From Caryophanales bacterium UBA3260 (GTDB lineage Bacteria; Bacillota_I; Bacilli_A; RF39; UBA660): a DNA stretch of 8,526 bases. Location of the stretch: positions 21,191 to 29,716 of the forward strand of contig DEUO01000015.1 in the NCBI GenBank assembly GCA_002362595.1, in the 5' to 3' direction. The notes beneath the pieces are model-generated. The model had not been told where the DNA came from, searched no databases, and saw nothing but the letters and a program-made list of their open reading frames with translations. Shown here one piece after another: positions 1 through 6,545 of this stretch; the first letter of the stretch is position 1; every line of letters starts with the position of its first letter. The position numbers and the translations under genes were made by a program.

Positions 1-79
1 AGATAAAGATAAAGATAAAGATAAGAATACAAATACTAATAAAGATAAGAAACCAAATAATAACAACAAGTTAGATTAA
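1..79 (+). CDS. C-terminal tail of a plus-strand protein, Lys/Asp/Asn-rich (partial; possibly class A penicillin-binding protein)
   Basis: An open frame runs from position 2 to a TAA at 77-79, giving 25 residues; base 1 belongs to the previous codon. The residues are DK repeats followed by an N/T/K-rich stretch ending in NNNNKLD. No domain is visible, so function cannot be read from the residues. Two things support a real gene end: the frame stops 2 nt before a strong palindromic terminator, and low-complexity charged tails of this kind are common at the extracellular C-terminus of PBP1-type proteins. In Bacillus subtilis, recU-ponA converges on ypoC-nth-dnaD, and here too a plus-strand gene converges on nth-dnaD. 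PonA is therefore the best guess, but it rests on synteny only. Any other secreted or cytosolic protein with a charged tail would fit equally well. Confidence 0.55.
   Translation, partial: DKDKDKDKNTNTNKDKKPNNNNKLD
2..25 (+). repeat. Hexanucleotide microsatellite GATAAA/GATAAG, four units, in coding frame
   Basis: Three perfect GATAAA units are followed by GATAAG and continue beyond the left edge in phase with the reading frame, encoding Asp-Lys repeats. Because the unit is six bases, gain or loss of units changes tail length by two residues without shifting the frame. The array may extend further to the left of the window. Confidence 0.7.
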
Positions 80-81
80 AT

Positions 82-113
82 AAAAATAAAGATTCAATTG
101 AATCTTTATTTTT
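82..113. terminator. Bidirectional intrinsic terminator between convergent genes
   Basis: A perfect 32-bp inverted repeat is centred between 97 and 98, with a stem core AAAGATTC/GAATCTTT. It has an A-run on the left (82-86) and a T-run on the right (109-114), so it gives hairpin-plus-U-tract in both directions. It would terminate both the plus-strand gene ending at 79 and the nth operon. The nth stop codon (106-108) lies inside the stem. Confidence 0.85.
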
Positions 114-726
114 TATCTTTAGATGAGCAATCATTATAGAAAGAACATCTATCACAATCTGGTTTACGAGCTTTACATATGTAACGACCAAATAGAACTA
201 ATTGGTGATGTGATCTACTCCATAAATCTTGGGGAATTATCTTTTCTAGTTTATGTTCTACTTGGAGAACAGAGTCTTTTTTATTTGCTAATTTAAGACG
301 TTTACTTACTCTTTCAACATGAGTATCTACAGCTAAAGTCGGAACATTAAATAAATTAGATAAAACAACATTTGCTGTTTTTCTACCTACTCCAGGAAGG
401 CTTTCAAGATATTCACGATTATTTGGAACTACACCATTATAATTATCGATTAGGCTTTTAGCGATAGATATTATATAGTTAGATTTTTTAGTATGAGAAC
501 CACAACTACGTATTATTTTTTCGATGTCTTTTTTTTCGGCATTTGCTAGGCCATATATATCATAAGTATTAAATAATTCTTTAGTTACTTCATTTACTCT
601 TTTGTCGGTGCATTGAGCACTTAAAACAGTTGCTATTAAAAGTTCATAATCGCGATGATAATTTAGTTCACATCTTGCATCGGGAAACATTTCGTCAAGC
701 TTGGCATTTAAGTTATTTATTTTCAT
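106..726 (-). CDS. nth: Endonuclease III (DNA glycosylase/AP lyase)
   Basis: This 206-residue protein is normal length for Nth, a base-excision-repair enzyme that removes oxidised pyrimidines and nicks the abasic site by beta-elimination. The N-terminal half carries the family signature LSAQCTDKRVN (residues 35-45). The helix-hairpin-helix LPGVGRKTA (110-118) contains the catalytic Lys116. The motif VDTHV carries the catalytic Asp134. The C-terminal 4Fe-4S cluster ligands are Cys184, Cys191, Cys194 and Cys200, in the exact C-x6-C-x2-C-x5-C spacing. All catalytic residues are present, so the enzyme should be active. The segment GSHTKKSNYI (76-85) departs from the usual G-x-Y-x-x-KA-x-x-I. The ATG overlaps the dnaD TGA by 4 nt (ATGA), so translation is probably coupled. 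It is the last gene of the cca-dnaD-nth operon. Confidence 0.97.
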   Translation of the reverse strand: MKINNLNAKLDEMFPDARCELNYHRDYELLIATVLSAQCTDKRVNEVTKELFNTYDIYGLANAEKKDIEKIIRSCGSHTKKSNYIISIAKSLIDNYNGVVPNNREYLESLPGVGRKTANVVLSNLFNVPTLAVDTHVERVSKRLKLANKKDSVLQVEHKLEKIIPQDLWSRSHHQLVLFGRYICKARKPDCDRCSFYNDCSSKDKK

Positions 727-1385
727 TTTTCATCAATCCAGTCGTAATCTGATATTTCTTGTTCTTTTTTAGATATGTCTTTGTCTTTATTTTTTTCTTC
801 ACGACGTGTTTTCATATGTTTTTTAACATCATCCATTGTTTTGAAACCTTTTTTCTCCCATTCATATATTATTTTGTCTATATATCTAAAACTTGTAACA
901 CCATTATAAACCGCTTCTCTAAGAGCTCCTAAAATGATTTCTTCAGGGGTACCACTACTTAACCAGCCGTTTATTAGTTCAAGTTCCATTGAAGAAATAG
1001 TACGACCTAATTCTGATTCAAAAGTTTTAAAGATATCTACTTTTTGTTCTTCTTGGATATTAGAAGATATATTATTAATTATTTCATCATAAAGACCATC
1101 TAGTTTTACTACTTCATTTAATCTGTTTTCAATATCTTTAACACTTTCTAAGGTTACTAATCCTTTTATCATAAGACTATTAAAAGCTTCCATTGTAGTA
1201 TTTATATCAATGTTTAAGACTTGACTTACTAGTTCTATATCAAATGAATTACTATAGTTATTGTCAAAGAAGCATAAGATAAGAAATTCTGTTAGTGAAA
1301 GTTTTTTATCTATTGCTACTTTAATAATATAATCATGAATTATTAAGTTTTTGGATTTTAATATTTCGTGTAATTGATTATTCAT
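723..1385 (-). CDS. dnaD: DnaD-family replication initiation / primosome protein
   Basis: The protein has 220 residues, close to the 232 of Bacillus DnaD, which acts with DnaA and DnaB to remodel origin DNA and load the helicase, and in replication restart. Residues about 10-80 form a winged-helix-like DDBH1 domain, including SLTEFLILCFFDN and a helix pair around residues 50-78. Residues about 115-185 form the DDBH2 domain. They include FESELGRTISSMELELI and the signature Y-x3-I-x3-W-(E)KKG, seen at YIDKIIYEWEKKG (168-180), which contributes to DNA binding. A charged Lys/Glu linker (about 190-207) leads to the typical short C-terminal DYDWIDEK. It starts 8 nt inside the end of cca and shares ATGA with nth. 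The neighbourhood (cca upstream, nth downstream) matches Bacillus and supports DnaD over a phage DnaD-like protein. Confidence 0.93.
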   Translation of the reverse strand: MNNQLHEILKSKNLIIHDYIIKVAIDKKLSLTEFLILCFFDNNYSNSFDIELVSQVLNIDINTTMEAFNSLMIKGLVTLESVKDIENRLNEVVKLDGLYDEIINNISSNIQEEQKVDIFKTFESELGRTISSMELELINGWLSSGTPEEIILGALREAVYNGVTSFRYIDKIIYEWEKKGFKTMDDVKKHMKTRREEKNKDKDISKKEQEISDYDWIDEK

Positions 1386-2478
1386 TTAACCACTTCTCTC
1401 TATTAGTAGAGATATAAGATTTTATAATATTATTTTCGTTGATGATATTTCCTTTTAATATTTCATCTTTTAGTTCGTCATATACTATTTTTATTATTTT
1501 ATTAGGTTTTATATCTAGGATTTGACATATTTCTTTAGAACTAATCTTTATATCTTTACATGTTCTTATTGGTAATGATTTATCTATAGCAATTATGTCT
1601 TCGGTATTAATACCAAGAATAGATCCTGCTACTATTGAGGAATATAAACCATATGTGAATAGAACATTACTATCTATATTACCATAATTTAAGATATTTT
1701 TAATTATTTTTATGTTATTTTTTTCTTCTTTGGAGAAAGGGAACTCTTTTGTTAGTTCTAATTGACTATACATACCGCATATATCACTTACATAGATAAT
1801 CTTTTTAGGATATGTTATACCAATATTTGGTAGTAGTTCTAAATCTCTTAACATATCTAATCCTTTTAAAGCATTGGGATTAACTAGTATTTTGTTCATT
1901 TCTTCTTTTACTCTTTCACGAGATAGAAGGTTTATTAGGTCACGGTTATTCCATAGTTCTTGGCGAAGGGTTGGTTCTATTTCAAAGTTATAGATAGTTG
2001 AAAAACGTACGGCACGTAAGATACGTAATGGGTCTTCGTTTAGACGATCACTAGGATTACCAACACATCTAATTATTTTGTTTTCGATGTCTTCTTTACC
2101 ATTTAATATATCTATTATTTCTTTATTTTTATTCATACAAAGTGTATTTATGGTAAAATCACGGCGTTTTATGTCATCTATTAGATTATCAACATATTCT
2201 ATTTCAACGTTACGACGATTGCCATTATATCTTAAATCACGACGATATGTTGTTATATCAAGTCTTAATTTATTAGTTATTATTTTTATTGAACCATATT
2301 CATTACTTTGAGGATTCATGTCATGAAATATATCCATTAATTCTTTAACTCGCGCATTAGTACATATATCTATATCACCGGTTTCAATACCTAGTAGGTA
2401 ATCTCTAACATAGCCTCCTACAATGTAGGCTTCAAAACCATTTTCTTCTATTCTTTCTAAGACGTTTATTACATTCAT
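1378..2478 (-). CDS. cca: CCA-adding enzyme (class II tRNA nucleotidyltransferase)
   Basis: This 366-residue class II nucleotidyltransferase adds or repairs the 3' CCA of tRNAs. Motif A is present as GGYVRD (21-26) with the metal-binding DID (35-37). Motif B is RRDFTIN (105-111). The base-selecting motif EDxxR is EDPLR (148-152), followed by RILRAVRF (152-159). The neck motif RERVKEEMNKIL spans 187-198. Together these match bacterial CCA enzymes such as the Geobacillus enzyme. Poly(A) polymerase cannot be fully excluded from motifs alone, but a gene of this type in a Bacilli-like genome is normally the single CCA enzyme. It is slightly shorter than Bacillus Cca (about 397 aa), and I see no HD phosphohydrolase domain. 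It is the first gene of its operon. AAGGAGA lies 10 nt upstream of the ATG, just after an extended -10 promoter. Its end overlaps dnaD by 8 nt. Confidence 0.94.
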   Translation of the reverse strand: MNVINVLERIEENGFEAYIVGGYVRDYLLGIETGDIDICTNARVKELMDIFHDMNPQSNEYGSIKIITNKLRLDITTYRRDLRYNGNRRNVEIEYVDNLIDDIKRRDFTINTLCMNKNKEIIDILNGKEDIENKIIRCVGNPSDRLNEDPLRILRAVRFSTIYNFEIEPTLRQELWNNRDLINLLSRERVKEEMNKILVNPNALKGLDMLRDLELLPNIGITYPKKIIYVSDICGMYSQLELTKEFPFSKEEKNNIKIIKNILNYGNIDSNVLFTYGLYSSIVAGSILGINTEDIIAIDKSLPIRTCKDIKISSKEICQILDIKPNKIIKIVYDELKDEILKGNIINENNIIKSYISTNREKWLNE

Positions 2479-2493
2479 ATTTTTTATTCTCCT

Positions 2494-2509
2494 TAATTTA
2501 ATTATAACA
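2494..2509 (-). promoter_or_regulatory. Promoter of cca-dnaD-nth, extended -10
   Basis: On the minus strand, TGTTATAAT (2509-2501) is a perfect TG-N-TATAAT extended -10. No convincing -35 is present at 16-18 bp spacing (CTAAAT at 17). The predicted transcription start is near 2494. This leaves a leader of about 16 nt that begins with the Shine-Dalgarno AAGGAGA (2494-2488). Confidence 0.72.
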
Positions 2510-2560
2510 TATATGAGATATTAATTTAGGTTTTATAAGTATTACTAGACACTATAAAAA

Positions 2561-2586
2561 GAAAAAAGATAAGTTAGTCTTATCTT
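2561..2586 (-). terminator. Intrinsic terminator after rpe
   Basis: On the minus strand the arms AAGATAAG (2586-2579) and CTTATCTT (2573-2566) pair perfectly around the loop ACTAA. A run of T's follows (2567-2562), then another T-rich stretch. It ends the rlmN-rpe operon, and the rpe stop codon (2582-2580) sits in the 5' arm. Confidence 0.88.
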
Positions 2587-3218
2587 AATTTAGCTATACG
2601 TTCATTATAATCTTCACCATTACATACATATGTACCAGCAACTACCATGTCAGCACCAGCATCACGAACTAGTTTTACTGTTTCGTCGTTAATACCACCA
2701 TCGACATTTATGATGTAATGATAACCGTTTTCTTCACGGATATCACGAAGTGTTTCTATTTTATATAGAATGTCTTCCATAAATTTTTGACCACCTTTAC
2801 CAGGGATTACACTCATTACAAGGACTTGATCAATATGGTTTAGTAAAGGTACAATATGACTAACTTTGGTTTCAGGATTAATAGCAATACCTACTTTCAT
2901 ATTGGTATGTCTTATCATATTTACAACGTCGATTGGACGGCGATGAGCTTCGTAGTGAAATGTTAAGTATTCGACATTATTCATTTTAGAAAAGTCTTTA
3001 ACGTATTTATTTGGTGATGAGACCATCATGTGAATGTCTAATGGTTTGTTACATCCTTTACATAGTTTTTTTATGTCAGAAACTGTATAGTTTGATTTTT
3101 CAACAAAGTTCCCATCCATCATATCAACATGGATATAATCGCATGTAGATTCATCTATTTTTTTTATAGCACTTTCTAGGTCGTTTTCAATACTTAAAAA
3201 TGATACTCCTACTTTCAT
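2580..3218 (-). CDS. rpe: Ribulose-phosphate 3-epimerase
   Basis: This 212-residue TIM-barrel enzyme interconverts ribulose-5-phosphate and xylulose-5-phosphate in the pentose phosphate pathway. Metal ligands and catalytic acids are in place: His30 and Asp32 in YIHVDMMDG, His63 in LDIHMMV, and Asp173 in INVDGGIN. The phosphate-binding loops appear as PGKGGQKF (139-146) and AGTY (194-197). Several normally conserved positions differ. The common APSILS is GVSFLS, GHFVPN is GNFVEK, and NPGFGGQ is IPGKGGQ. This suggests a divergent subfamily, though all four metal ligands remain. A related sugar-phosphate epimerase such as AlsE is possible, but the rsgA-rpe neighbourhood favours Rpe. It starts with an ATGA overlap on rsgA, behind a strong GGAGGAGA, and is the last gene of the operon. 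Confidence 0.9.
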   Translation of the reverse strand: MKVGVSFLSIENDLESAIKKIDESTCDYIHVDMMDGNFVEKSNYTVSDIKKLCKGCNKPLDIHMMVSSPNKYVKDFSKMNNVEYLTFHYEAHRRPIDVVNMIRHTNMKVGIAINPETKVSHIVPLLNHIDQVLVMSVIPGKGGQKFMEDILYKIETLRDIREENGYHYIINVDGGINDETVKLVRDAGADMVVAGTYVCNGEDYNERIAKLR

Positions 3219-4054
3219 TTTGAAATCTCCTCCATAAATAATATATAGTTGTTATATCTTGACTGTAATATTTTTTTATTATCAACTGCTTCTTTTACTT
3301 TACATTCTTTTTCTTTGTTATGAAGACAGTTACGAAATTTACATTCATAGTTTTGAAATTCAGCAAAGGTATATTTTAGTTGATCTATACTTATATCAGA
3401 TAAGTTTAGTGCGGAAAAGCCTGGTGTATCAGCTATATAACCACCAGCAATACTATATAATTCAACGTGTCTTGTTGTGTGTTTTCCACGACCAAGAGCT
3501 TGGCTTATTTCGGCGGTTTTAATATTTAGAGAACTATCAAGTTTGTTTAGAAGACTACTCTTTCCAGCACCAGTTTGCCCGGCTAAAACAACTATTTTAC
3601 CTTTTATATATTTTTTTATTTCTGTTATTTCTGTATTATAAAATACTTTTATTCCAATCATTTCATAATATTTTTTTAAATTAGTAATCATTTCTTTATT
3701 TTTTTCAGTAAGTAAATCAAGTTTAGTAAAGCAGATTACAGGAGTTATGTCGTTAAATGTAATAACACTTATTAGTTTATCTAGTAAGTTTAGGTCTAGA
3801 TTAGGATTTTTAGTACTAGCTATGATAAATGCTACATCAACATTAGCAATAACCGGTCTTTGTAATATGTTTTTACGTTCTTTGATTTCGGTAATAACGT
3901 TCTTGTCTAAATCAACAAGAACGTTATCACCAACAACAGGACTTATTTTTTCTTGACGGAATTTACCGCGAGCACGACAGCCATATATGGATGAGCCAAC
4001 ACGAACTGTATATAGATTACTAATTTGTCTAATTATTTGACCATTAGTTAGCAT
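3215..4054 (-). CDS. rsgA: Ribosome small-subunit-dependent GTPase RsgA (YloQ/YjeQ)
   Basis: This 279-residue circularly permuted GTPase acts in late 30S subunit assembly. An N-terminal OB-fold (about 1-70) precedes a GTPase domain with motifs in permuted order: G4 as TKLDL (110-114), G1/P-loop as GQTGAGKS (159-166), switch I around KHTTRHVEL (191-199), and G3 as DTPG (209-212). The C-terminal zinc-binding element has Cys238, Cys243, His245 and Cys251. G4 has Thr where the general GTPase consensus has Asn, which is also seen in Bacillus YloQ. The ATG overlaps the end of prkC by 7 nt (ATGCTAA), and only a weak GGA lies upstream, so translation probably depends on coupling to prkC. In Bacillus, RsgA is a PrkC phosphorylation target, which fits this placement. 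Confidence 0.96.
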   Translation of the reverse strand: MLTNGQIIRQISNLYTVRVGSSIYGCRARGKFRQEKISPVVGDNVLVDLDKNVITEIKERKNILQRPVIANVDVAFIIASTKNPNLDLNLLDKLISVITFNDITPVICFTKLDLLTEKNKEMITNLKKYYEMIGIKVFYNTEITEIKKYIKGKIVVLAGQTGAGKSSLLNKLDSSLNIKTAEISQALGRGKHTTRHVELYSIAGGYIADTPGFSALNLSDISIDQLKYTFAEFQNYECKFRNCLHNKEKECKVKEAVDNKKILQSRYNNYILFMEEISK

Positions 4055-5802
4055 AATCCATCACAATCGTCGTCTTCTGGTGGGTTTGTTTCAGAGTCAG
4101 GGTTTTCAGCACTTGAATCGGCTACCGTTATATTAATTGTTGATCCACTTACGACTGTATATCCAGCAGGTCGACTTTGATAAATTATTGTTCCATCATC
4201 ATAACTTGAATCAGCAACATAATCTATATGATATTTGATATCATTTTTATTACAAAATTTTTCAAATTCTTTTACTGTATAGTTCTTAAAGTCAGGGTAT
4301 GTTAGAGTTAAATCAGGAACTGTTAATGTTATGCTGTCTTTTGCTCCAAGTTTTTCTCCTGGTTTTTTGTCTTGATCAATTATTTGATTCATTTCATAAT
4401 CGTCTGGTTTATCTACTGAGCGAATATCCTGATATACAAGGACTCCTGATGCTTCTAATGAACCTTTTATTTCGAAGTAATTTTTTCCTGTATAATCTTC
4501 AACTACTACTTTTTCATCTCCTGATGATACGAATATTGTTACCACAGTACCTGGAGAACGTTTAGCTCCGCTCGGAGGGTTAGTTTTTACTACATTGCCT
4601 TTAGGGACTGTATCAGAACTTGCCTCAAGAGTCGAATCAGCTACTTCAAGACCTAATTTTTGTAATTCATCGATTACTTCTGAGACAGTTTTACCAGCAA
4701 CTTCAGGTATTTTGATATCTTCTTGATTTAGAAATTTTGGCAAGAACAGAACAAATGCTGCGACAATAACTACTAAACTAACGAAGATTGCTGCTAGGAA
4801 GATTAAGATTTTGTTTTCTTTTTTTACTTCACTATCAGTTACTTTTTTTACGGATACTTCGCCATCATTTTTATCTTCTTCATCAACACTTATGGCTTTT
4901 TCAACTTGTTTTGTAAAGCGTTTATTATCATTATCTAGTTCAGGGTACTGATATTCTAATCTAGGTTCATTTATTCTAGTATCATCAAGGCATGTTTTTA
5001 AATCTTCATACATTTCACGAGCGTCATTATATCTATTTTTAGGGTTTTTAGCGGCACTTTTTAAGATAATGTTTTCGACACTTTGTGGTAAATCTGGAAG
5101 TATTTCTCTAATACTAGGTAATGGTTCTTTTAAATGTTTTAAAGCTATTTCAACAGCATTATCACCACGATAAGGTAATGTTCCTGTCAGTAGTTCATAC
5201 ATTAAGATACCCATAGAGTATATATCACTTTTTAAGGTACTTCCTTTACCACTTGCTTGTTCTGGTGGTAGATAATGAACTGAACCCATTACAGAGTTTG
5301 TCTGTGTTAACTGAGTAGCATTCATCGCCATTGCTATACCAAAGTCAGTTATTTTAACTAAACCGTTTTCTAAAATCATGATATTTTGTGGTTTGATGTC
5401 ACGATGGATAATATAACTATCGTGAGCAACACTTAAACCGTCAGCGATTTGACTCATTATATCAACAACTTCAGTTGTAGTAAGTTTACCACGTTTTTTT
5501 ATTAAGTCTTTTAAGTTTTTTCCATCAATATATTCCATAACAATGAAATATTGTCCAGCATCATCACCAACATCATATACTTCAACGATATTAGGATGAC
5601 TTAAACTACTAGCGTTTAGAGCTTCTCTTTGGAAACGTCTAACAAATTTTTCGTCGTTTGATAAATCACCACGTAAGACTTTAACTGCTACATCACGATC
5701 TAGTATTGTATCGTATGCTAAATATACATTAGCCATTCCGCCTTCACCAATAGATTTTATTATTTGGTAACGGTCATTAATCTTTTGTCCTTTCATTATC
5801 AT
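4048..5802 (-). CDS. prkC: PASTA-domain Ser/Thr protein kinase (PrkC/Stk family)
   Basis: This 584-residue one-pass membrane kinase senses muropeptides or lipid II outside and phosphorylates cytosolic Ser/Thr targets. The kinase domain (about 12-272) has the glycine loop GEGGMANV (19-26), Lys41, HRDIKPQN (133-140), DFG (153-155), an activation loop with several Thr (163-168) and PPEQ (179-182). A charged juxtamembrane region leads to one transmembrane helix (about 332-354). Three extracellular PASTA repeats follow, at about 360-428, 430-498 and 499-562. Bacillus PrkC is 648 aa; this one ends instead in a short acidic tail with two cysteines, CDGLC. ATG at 5802 overlaps the prpC stop as TAATG, with GGTG 7 nt upstream. 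A second ATG two codons later is possible. The partner phosphatase lies directly upstream. Confidence 0.96.
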   Translation of the reverse strand: MIMKGQKINDRYQIIKSIGEGGMANVYLAYDTILDRDVAVKVLRGDLSNDEKFVRRFQREALNASSLSHPNIVEVYDVGDDAGQYFIVMEYIDGKNLKDLIKKRGKLTTTEVVDIMSQIADGLSVAHDSYIIHRDIKPQNIMILENGLVKITDFGIAMAMNATQLTQTNSVMGSVHYLPPEQASGKGSTLKSDIYSMGILMYELLTGTLPYRGDNAVEIALKHLKEPLPSIREILPDLPQSVENIILKSAAKNPKNRYNDAREMYEDLKTCLDDTRINEPRLEYQYPELDNDNKRFTKQVEKAISVDEEDKNDGEVSVKKVTDSEVKKENKILIFLAAIFVSLVVIVAAFVLFLPKFLNQEDIKIPEVAGKTVSEVIDELQKLGLEVADSTLEASSDTVPKGNVVKTNPPSGAKRSPGTVVTIFVSSGDEKVVVEDYTGKNYFEIKGSLEASGVLVYQDIRSVDKPDDYEMNQIIDQDKKPGEKLGAKDSITLTVPDLTLTYPDFKNYTVKEFEKFCNKNDIKYHIDYVADSSYDDGTIIYQSRPAGYTVVSGSTINITVADSSAENPDSETNPPEDDDCDGLC

Positions 5803-6545
5803 TATTCTTCACCACTTTCAAGTGTTAAATAAGCAACAGATATGTTATCGCTTCCACCTCTAGCATTGCTCTTTCTGATTAATTTAATTACTTGTTCTTC
5901 GATTTCTAATTCTTCATCATTTAGTACTTTTTCTATTTGTTCTTTAGTTAACATAGTTGTTAAGCCATCACTGCAAAGTAAGATTCCATCTACGTTACGA
6001 TCAACGTCAAAGACATCCATTTCTGCTTTTTCGCTGCTACCTAGGGCTTTCATTAATACGTTACGTTTTGGATGATATTTTGCTTCTTCTTCGGTTAGGT
6101 CCCCAGCTGCTACTAGAAGGTTAACTAGAGTATGATCATGAGTTACTTTAGTTAATTTGCCATTTTTGAAGACGAAGCCGGATGAGTCACCTATGTTACC
6201 AAATAAAAGATAGTCATCGGTTAATAGAGCCATAACACAAGTTGTACCCATTCCGGTTGATTCTGGATGTTCTTTTGTGTAATCTAGGATTTCTTTATTT
6301 ATTTCACTTATGTTATTTTTCATCCAGTTTATAGCTGATAGTTTATCTCCTACACTATTTGTCTCAGCAAATTTTTTACCCATATGGTTTAGGACGATGG
6401 AACTAGCTACTTCACCAGCACGATGCCCTCCCATACCATCAGCAACAATTAATAAATGTTCTTCATTAGCATTTTTTAAAATTGTTACGGAATCTTCATT
6501 GTGATTTCGGACTTTTCCTGAATCAGTTAAATAAAATGTTTTCAT
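5802..6545 (-). CDS. prpC: PP2C-family Ser/Thr phosphatase (PrpC/Stp)
   Basis: This 247-residue cytosolic metal-dependent phosphatase reverses phosphorylation by the kinase encoded next to it. PP2C motifs in order are RNHNED (13-18), VADGMGGH (34-41), GMGTT (98-102), GDS (119-121), CSDGL (191-195) and GGSDNIS (230-236). These supply the metal-binding aspartates Asp18, Asp36, Asp193 and Asp233. GDSS replaces the usual GDSR, and the significance of this is unknown. I chose ATG at 6545, where MKTFYLTDSGKVRNHNED aligns with the family N-terminus. It has AGAGGTG 5 nt upstream (6557-6551) and shares ATGA with the rlmN stop. The longer frame from a TTG at 6578 would add 11 residues inside rlmN with no ribosome binding site. 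Confidence 0.95.
   Translation of the reverse strand: MKTFYLTDSGKVRNHNEDSVTILKNANEEHLLIVADGMGGHRAGEVASSIVLNHMGKKFAETNSVGDKLSAINWMKNNISEINKEILDYTKEHPESTGMGTTCVMALLTDDYLLFGNIGDSSGFVFKNGKLTKVTHDHTLVNLLVAAGDLTEEEAKYHPKRNVLMKALGSSEKAEMDVFDVDRNVDGILLCSDGLTTMLTKEQIEKVLNDEELEIEEQVIKLIRKSNARGGSDNISVAYLTLESGEE

Noticed and set aside
2078..2311. Plus-strand open frame of 77 codons opposite cca
   Set aside because: It lies entirely antisense to conserved cca motifs, has no Shine-Dalgarno of note and gives a Ser/Leu/Ile-rich product typical of reverse-frame translation of A+T-rich genes.
2479..2579. Riboswitch or small RNA in the rpe-cca gap
   Set aside because: The 101-nt gap is accounted for by the rpe terminator, a short A+T-rich spacer and the cca promoter. 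The predicted leader of about 16 nt is too short for a riboswitch.
3259..3522. Plus-strand open frame of 87 codons opposite rsgA
   Set aside because: It is antisense to the RsgA G3 and zinc-binding region, and its Tyr/Leu/Gln-rich composition is unlike that of a real protein.
3747..3956. Plus-strand open frame of 69 codons opposite rsgA
   Set aside because: Antisense shadow of the OB-fold and G4 region of RsgA, with no supporting signals.
4299..4565. Plus-strand open frame of 88 codons opposite the PASTA region of prkC
   Set aside because: Leu-rich shadow of A-rich coding sequence on the other strand; no RBS and no promoter.
5842..6504. Two plus-strand open frames (5842-6075 and 6310-6504) opposite prpC
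   Set aside because: Both are antisense to conserved PP2C motifs, and their Ser/Leu/Thr-rich products are typical shadows.
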